Assembly (NCBI GenBank): GCA_046295215.1
Contig: JBKBNP010000021.1
Coordinates: forward strand, 11,025-75,024
DNA from: Szabonella sp046295215
Lineage (GTDB): Bacteria > Pseudomonadota > Alphaproteobacteria > Rhodobacterales > Rhodobacteraceae
Direction: 5' to 3'
Length of the DNA: 64,000 nt
Of this stretch, positions 8,184 through 17,171 are shown in pieces. The translations under genes were made by a program, and so were the position numbers. Numbering within the stretch: position 1 is the stretch's first letter; every line of letters starts with the position of its first letter. The notes beneath the pieces were generated by a model. That model did not search any database. It was not told the DNA's origin and saw nothing but the letters and a program-made list of their open reading frames with translations.

Positions 8184-9698
8184 CTATCCTTTGAAACGAT
8201 CCGAAAACCGGGCGCGAAGTTCGTTCTTCTGCACCTTGCCCATGGTATTGCGCGGCAGCGCCGCGACAAGTTCCAGCCCTTTGGGCTGCTTGAACCGGGC
8301 AAGGTTTTCCCGCAACGCCGCGTCGATGGCGGCAAGGTCGGGGGTCGCCCCGGGTTCCGGCACCAGCACAGCCAGCACCGCCTCGCCGAAATCGGGATGC
8401 GGCACGCCGACCACCGCCGATTCCAGAACGCCGGGCTGGTCGTCGAGGATCAGCTCCACCTCCTTGGGATAGACGTTGAAGCCGCCGGTGATGATGAGGT
8501 CTTTCTGCCGCCCCACGATGGTCAGATAGCCATCGGCATCGAACCGCCCCAGATCGCCGGTGATGAAGAACCCGTTGTCGCGCAATTCCTCGGCGGTCTT
8601 TTCGGGCATCTGCCAATAGCCCTTGAACACGTTCGGGCCGCGCACCTCGACCATGCCGGTTTCGCCCACCGGCAGGGGTGCCCCGGTCGTGGGGTCGGTC
8701 ACGACCACCTCCACCCCCGGCAGGGGCAGCCCCACTGTGCCCGCGCGCCGGTCGCCCGCATAGGGGTTGGAGGTGTTCATGTTGGTTTCGGTCATGCCAT
8801 AGCGTTCAAGGATCCGGTGCCCGGTGCGCTCCTGAAACTGCACATGGGTTTCGGCCAGCAAGGGCGCAGAACCGGAAATGAACAGCCGCATCCCCTTCAC
8901 CAGATCGGCGGTGAACCGGTCATCGTCCAGCAGGCGCGTGTAGAAGGTTGGCACCCCCATCATCGCGGTGGCCTTCGGCAGAAGGCGCAGCACCGCCTCC
9001 TGTTCGAACCCGGGCAGAAAGATCATCGAGCCGCCCGACAACAGCATCACATTGCTCGCCACGAACAGCCCATGCGTGTGAAAGATCGGCAGCGCGTGCA
9101 GCAGCACATCGGCCCCGGTGAACTGCCACTGCGCGGTCAAGGTGCGGGCATTGTCCAAGAGGTTGCCCTGCGTCAGCATCGCGCCTTTCGACCGGCCCGT
9201 GGTGCCGGAGGTATAAAGGAAGGCGGCCAGATCGTCCTCGCCACGGTTCACAGGGGCGAAATCCACCCCCTGCCCCGCAGCCAGATCGGAAAAGCCGCCC
9301 CGCCCCTCCGCATCCAGCCCCATCAGCCGCGCGCCGTGCCGGGCTGCAACCTCGTCCAGCGCCGCCGCGCGACCCGGATCGCAGATCAGGAGTTTCGGTG
9401 TGGCATTGCCGACGAAGTAATCCACCTCCGGGGCCGTATAGGCGGTGTTGAGCGGCAGGAACACCGCCCCCGCCGCCACGGCTCCCGCATAGACCGCCAG
9501 CGCCTGCGGTGTCTTGGCCACCTGCACCGCGACCCGGTCGCCCGGCCCGACCCCCGCCGACACCAACGCGGCGGCAGTCCGCAAGGTCAGCGCGAGAAAA
9601 TCGTCCCCCGACAGGGCAGACCCGTCGGGCAGATGCAAAAGCGGCGTGCCGCGCCCGGCCAGCGGGGCAAAGAGTGCCTCGAACAAAGGATTGGCCAT
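8184..9698 (-). CDS. matB: Malonyl-CoA synthetase
   Basis: This 504-residue ATP-dependent acyl-CoA ligase of the AMP-binding family adds CoA to malonate. The adenylate-forming motifs are in order: LYTSGTTGRSKGAM (P-loop, about residue 160), HTHGLF, RYGMTETNM, the hinge segment DLGRFDADGYLTIVGRQKDL and C-terminal PRNTMGKVQKNELR with the catalytic Lys. The length and the GYWQMPEKTAEEL segment match MatB, and the gene lies directly downstream of malonyl-CoA decarboxylase (15-base gap), which makes the substrate assignment strong. Together they convert imported malonate to acetyl-CoA. Confidence 0.92.
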   Translation of the reverse strand: MANPLFEALFAPLAGRGTPLLHLPDGSALSGDDFLALTLRTAAALVSAGVGPGDRVAVQVAKTPQALAVYAGAVAAGAVFLPLNTAYTAPEVDYFVGNATPKLLICDPGRAAALDEVAARHGARLMGLDAEGRGGFSDLAAGQGVDFAPVNRGEDDLAAFLYTSGTTGRSKGAMLTQGNLLDNARTLTAQWQFTGADVLLHALPIFHTHGLFVASNVMLLSGGSMIFLPGFEQEAVLRLLPKATAMMGVPTFYTRLLDDDRFTADLVKGMRLFISGSAPLLAETHVQFQERTGHRILERYGMTETNMNTSNPYAGDRRAGTVGLPLPGVEVVVTDPTTGAPLPVGETGMVEVRGPNVFKGYWQMPEKTAEELRDNGFFITGDLGRFDADGYLTIVGRQKDLIITGGFNVYPKEVELILDDQPGVLESAVVGVPHPDFGEAVLAVLVPEPGATPDLAAIDAALRENLARFKQPKGLELVAALPRNTMGKVQKNELRARFSDRFKG

Positions 9699-9713
9699 GA
9701 AACTGTCCCTTTT

Positions 9714-11009
9714 CTACTTCGGCCGCCCGGTGGGCTGGCCTGCCGCCAGTGTCCGCACCTCGCGGGAGGCCGCCACGTCGCGGGCGGTTGCATAGGCTTC
9801 GTGATTGGCTTCGACTTTCGCGGGGTCATAGCGGTAATTGACCATGGCTCCAAGGCTCTGCCGACGTCCCTTGGAGGACAGATCCGCGCCCGCATGGATG
9901 GCGTGGACCTCGGCCCCGTTGCCCAGATGGAACCGCGCCACCGGGTCGCTCGGCTGGCCATCGCCGGATTTCGCCTCCAGCAGATAGCGCGCGGTCAGCG
10001 CGCGCAGGCGGGCCGGATCGGGCGCGTCCGCCTCCAGCAGCGCGCGCGCCTCGGTGGCCAAGGGCGTCTCCGGTTCCACCGCCAGCCCCGCCAGCCAGCG
10101 ACCAAGGCCGGGAATGGGCGAGAGTGTCACGAATGTCGTGAGATGCGGCAGGTCGCGGCCCAGAACCTCCACCACCTGCTTTATCAGCGAATTGCCGAAG
10201 GAAATGCCCCGCAACCCGGCCTGACAATTGGAGATGGAATAGAACACCGCCGTATCGGCCTCGGCCACAGGCAGGGCTTGGCGATCCTCGGCCAGTATCG
10301 GGCCGACCGCCCCCGGAATCCCCTTGGTCAGCGCCACCTCGACAAAGATCAGCGGATCATCGGGCAAGGCGGGGTGGAAAAATGCAAAACAGCGCCGGTC
10401 CTCGGGGTCCACGCGGCGGCGCAGGTCGTCCCAGCCGGTGATGTCATGCACCGCCTCATATTCGATCAGCTTTTCCAGCACCGAGGCCGGGCTGTCCCAA
10501 CTGATCCGGCGCAGCACCAGAAAGCCCCGGTTGAACCAGCTTCCGAACAGATGCTGGAAATCCAGATCGACGCGGGCAAGGCCTGGATCCTCCTTTGCGG
10601 CCTTCAACAGATCGACCCGCATCGCGACCAGATCGACCGTGCCGCCGGGGGCCTGATTGAGCCTGCGCAAAAGCTCCTGCCGGGGGGGTTCCGCCGCGAC
10701 CAACAGCGCGCGCAGACGGTCGGCATCGCGCGTCTCGCGATAGTCCTGCGCGGCCTGCGCCACCCGTTCGGCATCAAGGTCCAGCCCCTCGGCCATATGC
10801 CGGAAAAAGGCCAGCCGCTCGGCCTCGGGCGCCGCGCGCAACCGCGCCAGCAGCCGCGCGGCCAGCTTCATGCCCGACACCTCCCCCCGCCCCGACAAAA
10901 GGGCGGCGCAAAGATCGGTCAGCGGCTCGCCGCCCTTGTCGATGCCCGTTGTCCCGCGCCGTTCGAACAGGGTGGACAAGAGATCCCCCAATGCCCAGGC
11001 CCGGGTCAT
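9714..11009 (-). CDS. matA: Malonyl-CoA decarboxylase
   Basis: This 431-residue protein converts malonyl-CoA to acetyl-CoA and CO2. Family segments are RRISWDSPASVLEKLIEYEAVH, RCFAFFHPALPDDPLIFVEVAL, FYSISNCQAGLRGISFGN (with catalytic-region Ser/Asn) and TTFVTLSPIPG. The N-terminus is the helical domain typical of the family, and the C-terminus has AEVHAIHAGADLSSKGR followed by MVNYRYD. The ATG at 11009 overlaps the dctM stop by four bases (ATGA), so translation is coupled to the transporter. The real start is here; the open frame upstream is out-of-frame shadow of dctM. Confidence 0.93.
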   Translation of the reverse strand: MTRAWALGDLLSTLFERRGTTGIDKGGEPLTDLCAALLSGRGEVSGMKLAARLLARLRAAPEAERLAFFRHMAEGLDLDAERVAQAAQDYRETRDADRLRALLVAAEPPRQELLRRLNQAPGGTVDLVAMRVDLLKAAKEDPGLARVDLDFQHLFGSWFNRGFLVLRRISWDSPASVLEKLIEYEAVHDITGWDDLRRRVDPEDRRCFAFFHPALPDDPLIFVEVALTKGIPGAVGPILAEDRQALPVAEADTAVFYSISNCQAGLRGISFGNSLIKQVVEVLGRDLPHLTTFVTLSPIPGLGRWLAGLAVEPETPLATEARALLEADAPDPARLRALTARYLLEAKSGDGQPSDPVARFHLGNGAEVHAIHAGADLSSKGRRQSLGAMVNYRYDPAKVEANHEAYATARDVAASREVRTLAAGQPTGRPK

Positions 11010-12322
11010 CGCACCGGCCCCATCACATAATCCGGCAGCCATGTGGCGATCCCGGGAAAGAGGCACAGGATCACGATGGCCACGACCATGCAGCCGACAT
11101 AGGGCAGCGACCCGTAGAGGATCTTCTTCAGCGGAATATCCGGCGCGATGGAGTTGATGACATAGAGGTTCAACCCGACAGGCGGCGAAATCAGCCCGAT
11201 TTCCATGTTGATCGTCAGGATCACCGCGAACCAGTAGGGGTCGAAATCGGCGGCCAGAATGATCGGCATCAGGATCGGGGCCGCCATCAGGATCACCGCG
11301 ACGGGCGGCAGGAAGAAGCCCGCGATCAACAGGAACACATTGACGATCCCCATCAGCACCCAGCGGTTCACATCCAGCCCCGAGATCCATTCGGCAATGG
11401 ACTGCGTGATGTAAAGCGACGAGAGCATGTAGGAAAACACCCCCGCCGCGCCGATGATGAAGAGGATCATCACCGATTCCCGCGTTGAATCGCGCAGGAT
11501 CAACCACAGTTTCGCGGGCGACCACAGCCGGTAGATCACCATGGCGATCACCAGACACAGAAGCGCGCCCACGGCCGCCGTTTCCGAGGGTGTCGCGATG
11601 CCGCCATACATGGCGTAAAGCACGCCGAGGATGATGACGATGAAGGGGATGACGCGGGGCAGGATCTCCAGCCGTTGCCGCAAGGTGTAGCTGCGAACCG
11701 CCAGCACCTCCATCGAGCCATAGCGCCAAGTGTGGAAGATCGACCAGGCCATGAAAAGGCCCACCAGCAGCAGCCCCGGCATGACACCGGCCAGAAACAG
11801 CCGCCCGATCGAGGTTTCCGTGGCGATGCCATAAACGATCATCGTGACTGAGGGCGGGATCAGGATGCCCAGCGTGCCCCCCGCCGCGATGGACCCTGCC
11901 GCCACCTCGTCGGAATAGCCGCGCTTGCGCATCTCGGGAATGCCCATCTTGCCGATGGCCGCACAGGTCGCGGGGCTGGACCCCGACATCGCGGAAAAGA
12001 GCGCGCAGGCCCCGAGATTGGACATCACCAGCCCCCCCGGCACCCGCGTCAGCCAGCGTTCCAGCGCCTCGTAAAGATCTGCCCCCGCGCGGGTGGAGGC
12101 AATCGCCGCCCCCATGATGATGAACATCGGGATGGACAGCAGCGCAAAGGAATTGAGCTTGCCGAAAAAGATCTCGGGCATCAGTTCCAGTGATCGCGCC
12201 CCGTCAAAGATCAGCAGGAACCCGGCCGAGACGATCAGCAGGCCCGAGGCGACCGAAACGCCCGAAAACAGCACGATGATGGTGATGAGAGCGACCAGAA
12301 GGCCAAGCGAGAGCGGGTCCAT
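11006..12322 (-). CDS. TRAP transporter large permease subunit, malonate-type (DctM family)
   Basis: This 438-residue protein has about twelve hydrophobic segments and is the ion-coupled channel subunit of a tripartite (TRAP) dicarboxylate importer in the inner membrane. Typical DctM sequences include SIPMFIIMGAAIASTRAGADLYEAL, SGSSPATCAAIGKMGIPEM and AAGGTLGILIPPSVTMIVYG. The ATG at 12322 shares its A with the stop of the small subunit (TGATG), and GGAGG lies 7 bases upstream; a GTG one codon earlier is an alternative. Context with matA and matB indicates malonate as the substrate (MatM role), which is inference from the neighbourhood. Confidence 0.9.
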   Translation of the reverse strand: MDPLSLGLLVALITIIVLFSGVSVASGLLIVSAGFLLIFDGARSLELMPEIFFGKLNSFALLSIPMFIIMGAAIASTRAGADLYEALERWLTRVPGGLVMSNLGACALFSAMSGSSPATCAAIGKMGIPEMRKRGYSDEVAAGSIAAGGTLGILIPPSVTMIVYGIATETSIGRLFLAGVMPGLLLVGLFMAWSIFHTWRYGSMEVLAVRSYTLRQRLEILPRVIPFIVIILGVLYAMYGGIATPSETAAVGALLCLVIAMVIYRLWSPAKLWLILRDSTRESVMILFIIGAAGVFSYMLSSLYITQSIAEWISGLDVNRWVLMGIVNVFLLIAGFFLPPVAVILMAAPILMPIILAADFDPYWFAVILTINMEIGLISPPVGLNLYVINSIAPDIPLKKILYGSLPYVGCMVVAIVILCLFPGIATWLPDYVMGPVR

Positions 12323-12870
12323 CACTCGTCCTCCAGTCCGAAGGCGCCATCGACGCGCAGCGCGAGCGCCGCAAGGTCAGCGGCCAGTTGCAAGAGATAG
12401 AGGCCGAAGCCCAGAGGCAGCGCGAGATAGGGGATCCAGAGCCGCACCCCCCAGACCGATTCCGACTTCCAGCCGCGCCGCCAGGCGAATTCCCACATCT
12501 CATAGGCATGGAAAGCCATCAGCCCGATCACCGCCATGGTCATGCACAGGACCAGCACCGCCAGCGCGATCCGCACCCGCCCGCGCGTCCAGAGCGGCAG
12601 CAGGTCCACATTCACATGGCCCCGCATCAGTTGCACATAAGGCAGGCCCAGCAGGGTGGCCGAAACGACCAGGTAGATCACCGCCTCGGTCTGCCAGATC
12701 GTCGATTTTCCAAGCACATAGCGCACAAATATCATGTGACAGGTGATGAATACCGAACTCAGGATCATCGCCGCCGCGACCCAGCCGCAGAGCGTGGATA
12801 TCCCGGCGATCAGGCGCAGGACGAGGTAGCCGCCGGTGCGCGAGGCCCGGGCAGAAGGAAGGGTTGCCAT
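12322..12870 (-). CDS. TRAP transporter small permease subunit (DctQ family)
   Basis: This 182-residue protein has four predicted transmembrane helices, as in the DctQ/MatQ small subunit that partners the large permease. Recognisable parts are FVRYVLGKSTIWQTEAVIYL (family signature of helix 2 region) and LGLPYVQLMRGHVNVDLL (H-V-x-V-D motif). It sits between the binding protein and the large permease with a one-base overlap to the latter. Eighty-four bases separate it from dctP, which can lower expression relative to the binding protein. Confidence 0.88.
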   Translation of the reverse strand: MATLPSARASRTGGYLVLRLIAGISTLCGWVAAAMILSSVFITCHMIFVRYVLGKSTIWQTEAVIYLVVSATLLGLPYVQLMRGHVNVDLLPLWTRGRVRIALAVLVLCMTMAVIGLMAFHAYEMWEFAWRRGWKSESVWGVRLWIPYLALPLGFGLYLLQLAADLAALALRVDGAFGLEDE

Positions 12871-12954
12871 CGAAAGGGCTCCGCTTGCTGGAAAGGCTTG
12901 GTCAGACGGCGCGGCCCGGCCGGAAATCCGGCACCGGGCCGCGCCGGGGCTGGA

Positions 12955-13944
12955 TCAATCCACCGAAAGGGCGAGATCCAGAAGCGCCTGCCCGTTGGGC
13001 ACTTCGGCCAGGAACTCCTTGTAGGAACTGTCCTTGGCAAGTGCCACCCAGGCGTTGAAATCATCCTCGGTCATTTCGGCCACGGTGACATTCGACGCCT
13101 TGAACACCTCCACCGAGGTCGCATCCTCGGCCTTGGCCTCGGCCAGATACCAGGCCTGCGCCTTTTCCGCCGCCGCCGTCAGCGCGGATTTTTGCGCGTC
13201 ATTCAGCCCGTCAAAGGTGGATTTGTTCATCAGGACCGGCTGATACATGAACCACAGCGCGTAATCCCCCGCAGGCGTGTAGCATTTCACCTGCTCCTGC
13301 AGCCGGAACGAGGCAAAGGACGAGGATGAGGTGTTCACCGCCTGCAAGACCCCGGTCTGCATGGCGTTGTAGATCTCGGAGGAGGCCATCGAGGAAATCG
13401 AGGCCCCGGCGGCCGCCAGCATCTGCTCGAACGCCTTGCCTGCCGCCCGCGTGGTCAGGCCCTGCACATGCTCTGGCCGGGTGATGCACTCCCCGATGGA
13501 GGCAAAGCCGCCCGCCAGATAGCCATGGACCAGCACCATGATGTCATCTTCGGCCAGCAGCTTTTCGATCTCGGCCATGAAGGGGCTGTCGTTCAGCCGT
13601 GCGGCATGGTCGTGATTCTTCACCAGCCCCGGCATCAGGGTCAGGTTGTATTCCGCCCGCTGGCCGCCCGAATAGGACAGCGGGTAAACGATCATGTCGA
13701 TCTGACCGCGCGACAGGGGGTTGTATTGCTCCCGCGCCTTCAACAGCGATTCGGACGGGAAAATCCTGATGTCGAGGTCCACATTCGCCGCTGCGACATC
13801 CGCCGCGATCATCTCGGCGACCTTGTGGCGCACATCGCCGGTGGACCATTGATGTGACAGGCGCAATTCCTTGGCGTCGGCGGCCAGCGCGCCCATTGCA
13901 AAGATGCCAAGTGCGGCAACGGCGGTTAATGCCTTCATAGCCAT
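12955..13944 (-). CDS. TRAP transporter substrate-binding protein (DctP family), probably for malonate
   Basis: This 329-residue periplasmic binding protein has a signal peptide (ALTAVAALGIFAMGALAADA, cleavage near AADA-KE). The mature part begins ELRLSHQWSTGD and shows the family ligand region with SEIYNAMQTGVLQAVNTS. It is first in the leftward operon dctP-dctQ-dctM-matA-matB-qor. The start at 13944 follows GGGAGGAGAGA; the second ATG two codons on is also plausible. It would deliver malonate to the DctQM channel. It is expected to be repressed by MatR through the palindrome upstream. Confidence 0.88.
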   Translation of the reverse strand: MAMKALTAVAALGIFAMGALAADAKELRLSHQWSTGDVRHKVAEMIAADVAAANVDLDIRIFPSESLLKAREQYNPLSRGQIDMIVYPLSYSGGQRAEYNLTLMPGLVKNHDHAARLNDSPFMAEIEKLLAEDDIMVLVHGYLAGGFASIGECITRPEHVQGLTTRAAGKAFEQMLAAAGASISSMASSEIYNAMQTGVLQAVNTSSSSFASFRLQEQVKCYTPAGDYALWFMYQPVLMNKSTFDGLNDAQKSALTAAAEKAQAWYLAEAKAEDATSVEVFKASNVTVAEMTEDDFNAWVALAKDSSYKEFLAEVPNGQALLDLALSVD

Positions 13945-14003
13945 TCTCTCCTCCCAGGTTTTTCGTGATATGTGCCGCAGCCTCCCCGCTGCGATCCCCA
14001 TTC

Positions 14004-14031
14004 ACCCTAGCCGCATTGTGTTCGATGTCAA
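14004..14031 (-). promoter_or_regulatory. Candidate promoter of the malonate operon
   Basis: On the minus strand a perfect -35 hexamer TTGACA (14031-14026) is followed by a 16-base spacer and TAGGGT (14009-14004) as a weak -10. It points at dctP, whose ATG is 60 bases further on. The MatR-type palindrome lies just upstream of the -35 box. Confidence 0.4.
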
Positions 14032-14036
14032 ACGTT

Positions 14037-14046
14037 TTGTATACAA
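14037..14046. promoter_or_regulatory. Probable MatR operator in the dctP-matR divergent region
   Basis: The perfect palindrome TTGTATACAA sits between divergent dctP and matR, 42 bases before the matR ATG and 90 bases before dctP. In its context (TTTTGTATACAAGA) it closely matches the MatR site I recall for the Rhizobium leguminosarum malonate operon, TCTTGTATACACGA. GntR/FadR proteins bind such short palindromes as dimers, and malonate or malonyl-CoA would be the expected inducer. Confidence 0.75.
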
Positions 14047-14088
14047 GAACTGCTTGCCTGTGTTTCCGTTCCCGGCTAGCGTGATCCC

Positions 14089-14760
14089 ATGTCCGAACGC
14101 ATCGCCGACACCCTGCGCGAAACCCTGGAACAGATGGTCCTGACCGGCGAGTTTGCCGATGGGGAACGGCTGGACGAAAACCGGCTGGCCGAGCGGTTCA
14201 ACATATCGCGCACGCCGCTGCGCGAGGCGTTCCAGCGGCTCGCGGCCTCGGGCCTTGTCGAACTGATCCCGCGGCGGGGGGCCTTCGTGCGCCACCCCGC
14301 CTTTACCGAAATGGTAGAGATGTTCGAGGTGATGGCGGAACTGGAGGCGCTGTGCGGCAGGCTCGCCGCGCGGCGGGTGACCGAAGCCGTGCTGGCCGCG
14401 ATCCGCCAGACCGTCATCGACTGCGAAACGGCGGCGCAAGCCATGGATTACGATGGCTATTACCGCGAGAATGAACGGTTCCACCACCTCATCTATGAAG
14501 CGAGCGGGAATGGCTACCTTGCGGGGGAGGCGGCGCGGCTCCACCGCCGCCTTCAACCTTTCCGCCGGATGCAGTTGCGGCTGCGCGGGCGGCTGCACCA
14601 GTCGCTCGACGAACACCGCCGCATCCTTGCCGCACTTGAACAGGGCGACAGCGCTGCGGCAGAGGAAGTTCTGCGCGGCCATGTCGCGGTGCAGGGCGAA
14701 CGGTTCAACGATCTGATGGCGAGTTACCGGCAATCGGGGATGGCATTGCGCCGCGCGTGA
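14089..14760 (+). CDS. matR: GntR (FadR subfamily) regulator of malonate use
   Basis: This 223-residue regulator has an N-terminal winged HTH of the GntR type (LDENRLAERFNISRTPLREAFQRL, residues ~28-50, then the wing VELIPRRGAFV). The C-terminal FCD-type ligand domain has all the helices and the metal/ligand His pattern (ENERFHHLIYEASGN and LDEHRRILAAL and VLRGHV). It is divergent from the malonate operon with a palindromic site between, which is the classic MatR arrangement, so I assign it as the local repressor. Confidence 0.85.
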   Translation: MSERIADTLRETLEQMVLTGEFADGERLDENRLAERFNISRTPLREAFQRLAASGLVELIPRRGAFVRHPAFTEMVEMFEVMAELEALCGRLAARRVTEAVLAAIRQTVIDCETAAQAMDYDGYYRENERFHHLIYEASGNGYLAGEAARLHRRLQPFRRMQLRLRGRLHQSLDEHRRILAALEQGDSAAAEEVLRGHVAVQGERFNDLMASYRQSGMALRRA

Positions 14761-15066
14761 AACGCCGCTTGAATGCGGGGCGCGGCGAGCCTATCTTTGT
14801 CCTTGGCGGTTACTGCTCTACGCGTGCTTGGCCCTTTTCCAGTGGCCGATAAGCATCTCCGAGGGAGCTGGCTCTGTCAGGGTCCTGGCCCTGGTATCTG
14901 GCGACCACCTGAACACTCAGGCTCTCGGGAAAATCACAGCCGACACGGTTGCTGCGGTTTCCGCCACTTTCCCCCTGAAATCGCGCCCCGGCGCTCGTCG
15001 GTCCCTTGCGGCCCCTCTTCGCTGGCAGGTGAAATGATCAAGCCCGTCAGGGCTGACGAGTGGTCG
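14761..15066. other. Intergenic stretch downstream of matR, nothing recognised
   Basis: About 300 bases between the matR stop and the terminator of the next leftward gene. Open frames present do not resemble proteins, and I see no RNA gene, repeat or strong hairpin. Confidence 0.4.
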
Positions 15067-15097
15067 AAAAAAAGGGGGGGCAGGTTTCCCCGCCCCC
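15067..15097 (-). terminator. Rho-independent terminator of the DUF481 gene
   Basis: On the minus strand a 9-bp stem (GGGGGCGGG against CCTGCCCCC, one G-T pair) closes a GAAA tetraloop and is followed by CC and seven T residues. It begins 31 bases after the stop of the gene at 15128. Confidence 0.85.
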
Positions 15098-15127
15098 AGT
15101 TTCCGTTGAACAAACGGTGGGGAAAAC

Positions 15128-15961
15128 TCAGAACCCGTAAACCAGCGACACACCCAGCTTGTTGTCCGTCCGGATCGCCCGGCTGTCATTATATTCGGTG
15201 AGGTAGCTCACCCGGGTCGAGAAGGCATCGGTCATCTTGAAATTGACGCCGAAATCGTTGTTCACGCGCAGCGCGGTCTTGGACTTCAGAACATCCGTGT
15301 CATTCGTCAGAAAGACGTTCTCATTGAACTGGTAGAAGAACCGCGACGAGGCGATATAGCCGGTCTCGGTGGTGGACATGCCAACGCCATCCTTGAGATA
15401 GCTCACGCCAATACCCGCCTGCACGCGCCAGGTCATGTCGGGACGGTTGATCACGCGGTAGCCCGGGCCGAAGCCGAGAAAGGCATCACGCTTGACGTCT
15501 CCTGCCGTGTTGGCCAGACCGTCGGTCTGGATCCGACCCAGCACGAAGCCGTAGAAGCTGTCGTTGAAGTAGTAGTTCGCATCATAGATCGCGAACACAT
15601 CTTCCTTGGTGGAGGAGTTGTTCGACTCCTGGTAATCGACAACCGCGCCGAGGGTCTGCACAAGCGGCCCCTGCGAATGGCGCAGACGCGCGCCAAAGCT
15701 CAGATCCTGGCTCTTGTTGTTGCCCGACTTGCCCGAATAGGACAGCGAGGCGCTGCCCGACAGGCCCGGGCGGAACTCGGGGTTGCCGAAGCGCGCGGCG
15801 TCATTGGCACGATCCATGTCGCGCTGCACGTCGCGCTGAACATCGTCCAGCCGGTCGCTGACCGCGCGGCTGCCGGTCAGGGTGTCCTGCGCAAGCACAC
15901 CCGTGGTCATGGCGCCAAGGGCAAGCGCCGAAATAGTTCCCTTCAGAAACAGTCCATTCAT
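15128..15961 (-). CDS. DUF481 outer-membrane beta-barrel protein (YdiY-like)
   Basis: This 277-residue protein has a signal peptide (MNGLFLKGTISALALGAM...VLAQ). The mature part shows alternating aromatic/polar strands such as GSASLSYSGKSGNNKSQDL, ANYYFNDSFYGFVLGR and RVSYLTEYNDSRA, and ends in Phe (SLVYGF), as outer-membrane barrels do. The strand pattern fits the DUF481 (salt-induced YdiY) family. A good ribosome site (AAAGGA) precedes the ATG at 15961. Codons are less GC-extreme than neighbours, typical of abundant envelope proteins. It has its own terminator, so it is monocistronic. Confidence 0.8.
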   Translation of the reverse strand: MNGLFLKGTISALALGAMTTGVLAQDTLTGSRAVSDRLDDVQRDVQRDMDRANDAARFGNPEFRPGLSGSASLSYSGKSGNNKSQDLSFGARLRHSQGPLVQTLGAVVDYQESNNSSTKEDVFAIYDANYYFNDSFYGFVLGRIQTDGLANTAGDVKRDAFLGFGPGYRVINRPDMTWRVQAGIGVSYLKDGVGMSTTETGYIASSRFFYQFNENVFLTNDTDVLKSKTALRVNNDFGVNFKMTDAFSTRVSYLTEYNDSRAIRTDNKLGVSLVYGF

Positions 15962-16149
15962 GACATATCCTTTCACTAGATACCTGCCCCGATAACGTCG
16001 CATTCGGTCAGGCGTTCCGTCCGGCAGAGCTAGGGGAAAGTTATCCATGAGGAAAATTCGGAATGTTCATGCCAAGCATGAGAATTACTCGTGCTTGTCC
16101 GGTCTTGAAATTCCGGTGCGAACGTCATTCGGATGGTTCGGAAATGGAA

Positions 16150-16174
16150 AAAGCCGGGCAAACCGCCCGGCTTT
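16150..16174 (-). terminator. Terminator of the LysR gene
   Basis: A perfect 10-bp stem AAAGCCGGGC/GCCCGGCTTT with a five-base loop lies 49 bases beyond the LysR stop. On the minus strand the stem runs into TTTTT. On the plus strand it also ends in TTT, so it may work in both directions. Confidence 0.8.
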
Positions 16175-16222
16175 GCAACATTCGGATGAAAAACCACGCC
16201 TCATGCGCAACTTTCTGTCGGC

Positions 16223-17104
16223 TCAGATCTGGTCCAGAACTTCCAGCGTGTCATCGCCCGCCTGCTCTGCGATTTCCAGCAGTGTCTTTCGCGCCACATC
16301 GCAGATATCTTCGTCGAGATCGTCGCGCCAGACCGACCAGACCGGATAGGCGAAACTCGGCGCGCCTGCCACCACATGCAACCGGCCATCATCCAGATAG
16401 CGTTTGGCATAGCGCGCGGGCAGGTAGGCGGCATAGTCACGGCTGACGATGAAGCGCGCCGACAAGGCCCCCATTGCCAGCGTCAGGCCTGGATTGGACA
16501 GGCCCGGCAGGTGCAGTTCATGGAAGTTCAGGAAATCCGGCGACCAGTCGACAAAGGCATAGCGGCCACGCAATTCCTCCAGCTTCGCATCTTCCCACGG
16601 GGCGACCAGCACCAGTTCTTCATCCAGAACCTTTTCCACCGACAGGCCGGGGCGCAAGGAAGGCTGATAGGACAGCGAAATCTGCATCACCCCTTCGGTC
16701 ATCATCCGCGTCAGCGCCTCGGGCATGGCAAGCTGGGCGCGCAGTCCCAGATCGGGCAGCGCCGCGCGCATCGCGTCGATCCAGCGAAAGCCGAGCCGGG
16801 GCCAGAGCGACACCTGCGCCCCGATGGTCAGCGACCGGCTGAAGCCTTCGGGCACCGCGACCTGCTGGCGCGCCTGTTCCCAATTGCGCAGCAGGGCCTG
16901 GGCATAGCTTTCGAACTCCTGCCCCGCAGGCGTCAGTTCCGCGCCCTGCTTGGATCGCGTGAACAGCGCGCGGCCCAACTGGTCCTCCAGCCGCTGCACC
17001 CGCAGGCTGACGGCGGACTGGGTGACGAACAACCGTTCCGAGGCCGCAACGAACGACCCGGTGGCGGCAACTTCGAGAAACGTCTTGATAAGGGCGAGAT
17101 CCAT
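16223..17104 (-). CDS. LysR family transcriptional regulator
   Basis: This regulator is about 293 residues. The N-terminal winged HTH reads LIKTFLEVAATGSFVAASERLFVTQSAVSLRVQRLEDQLG (in pieces: FLEVAATGSF, TQSAVSLRVQRLEDQLG), the standard LysR signature, followed by FTRSKQGAELTPAGQEF. The C-terminal part is the periplasmic-binding-protein-like effector domain. I cannot name the target; the genes nearby (DUF481 barrel, small membrane protein) are not divergent from it. The start at 17104 is chosen over an ATG three codons earlier on weak grounds (GGGCGGC before it). Confidence 0.88.
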   Translation of the reverse strand: MDLALIKTFLEVAATGSFVAASERLFVTQSAVSLRVQRLEDQLGRALFTRSKQGAELTPAGQEFESYAQALLRNWEQARQQVAVPEGFSRSLTIGAQVSLWPRLGFRWIDAMRAALPDLGLRAQLAMPEALTRMMTEGVMQISLSYQPSLRPGLSVEKVLDEELVLVAPWEDAKLEELRGRYAFVDWSPDFLNFHELHLPGLSNPGLTLAMGALSARFIVSRDYAAYLPARYAKRYLDDGRLHVVAGAPSFAYPVWSVWRDDLDEDICDVARKTLLEIAEQAGDDTLEVLDQI

Positions 17105-17171
17105 GCCGCCCATTGCGCTGCAGACCCGTCAAGGGGCAAGGGCGCGCAGGACAAACCGCTGTTTCTTCGGC

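Noticed and set aside
8154..11030. 958-codon open frame on the plus strand
   Set aside because: It lies antisense to matB and matA, which have complete family motifs. The translation is Gln/Arg/His-rich without domains, a usual artefact of high-GC codon bias.
14761..15066. Small protein downstream of matR
   Set aside because: Open frames here are short, out of step with codon usage of neighbours, and lack ribosome sites.
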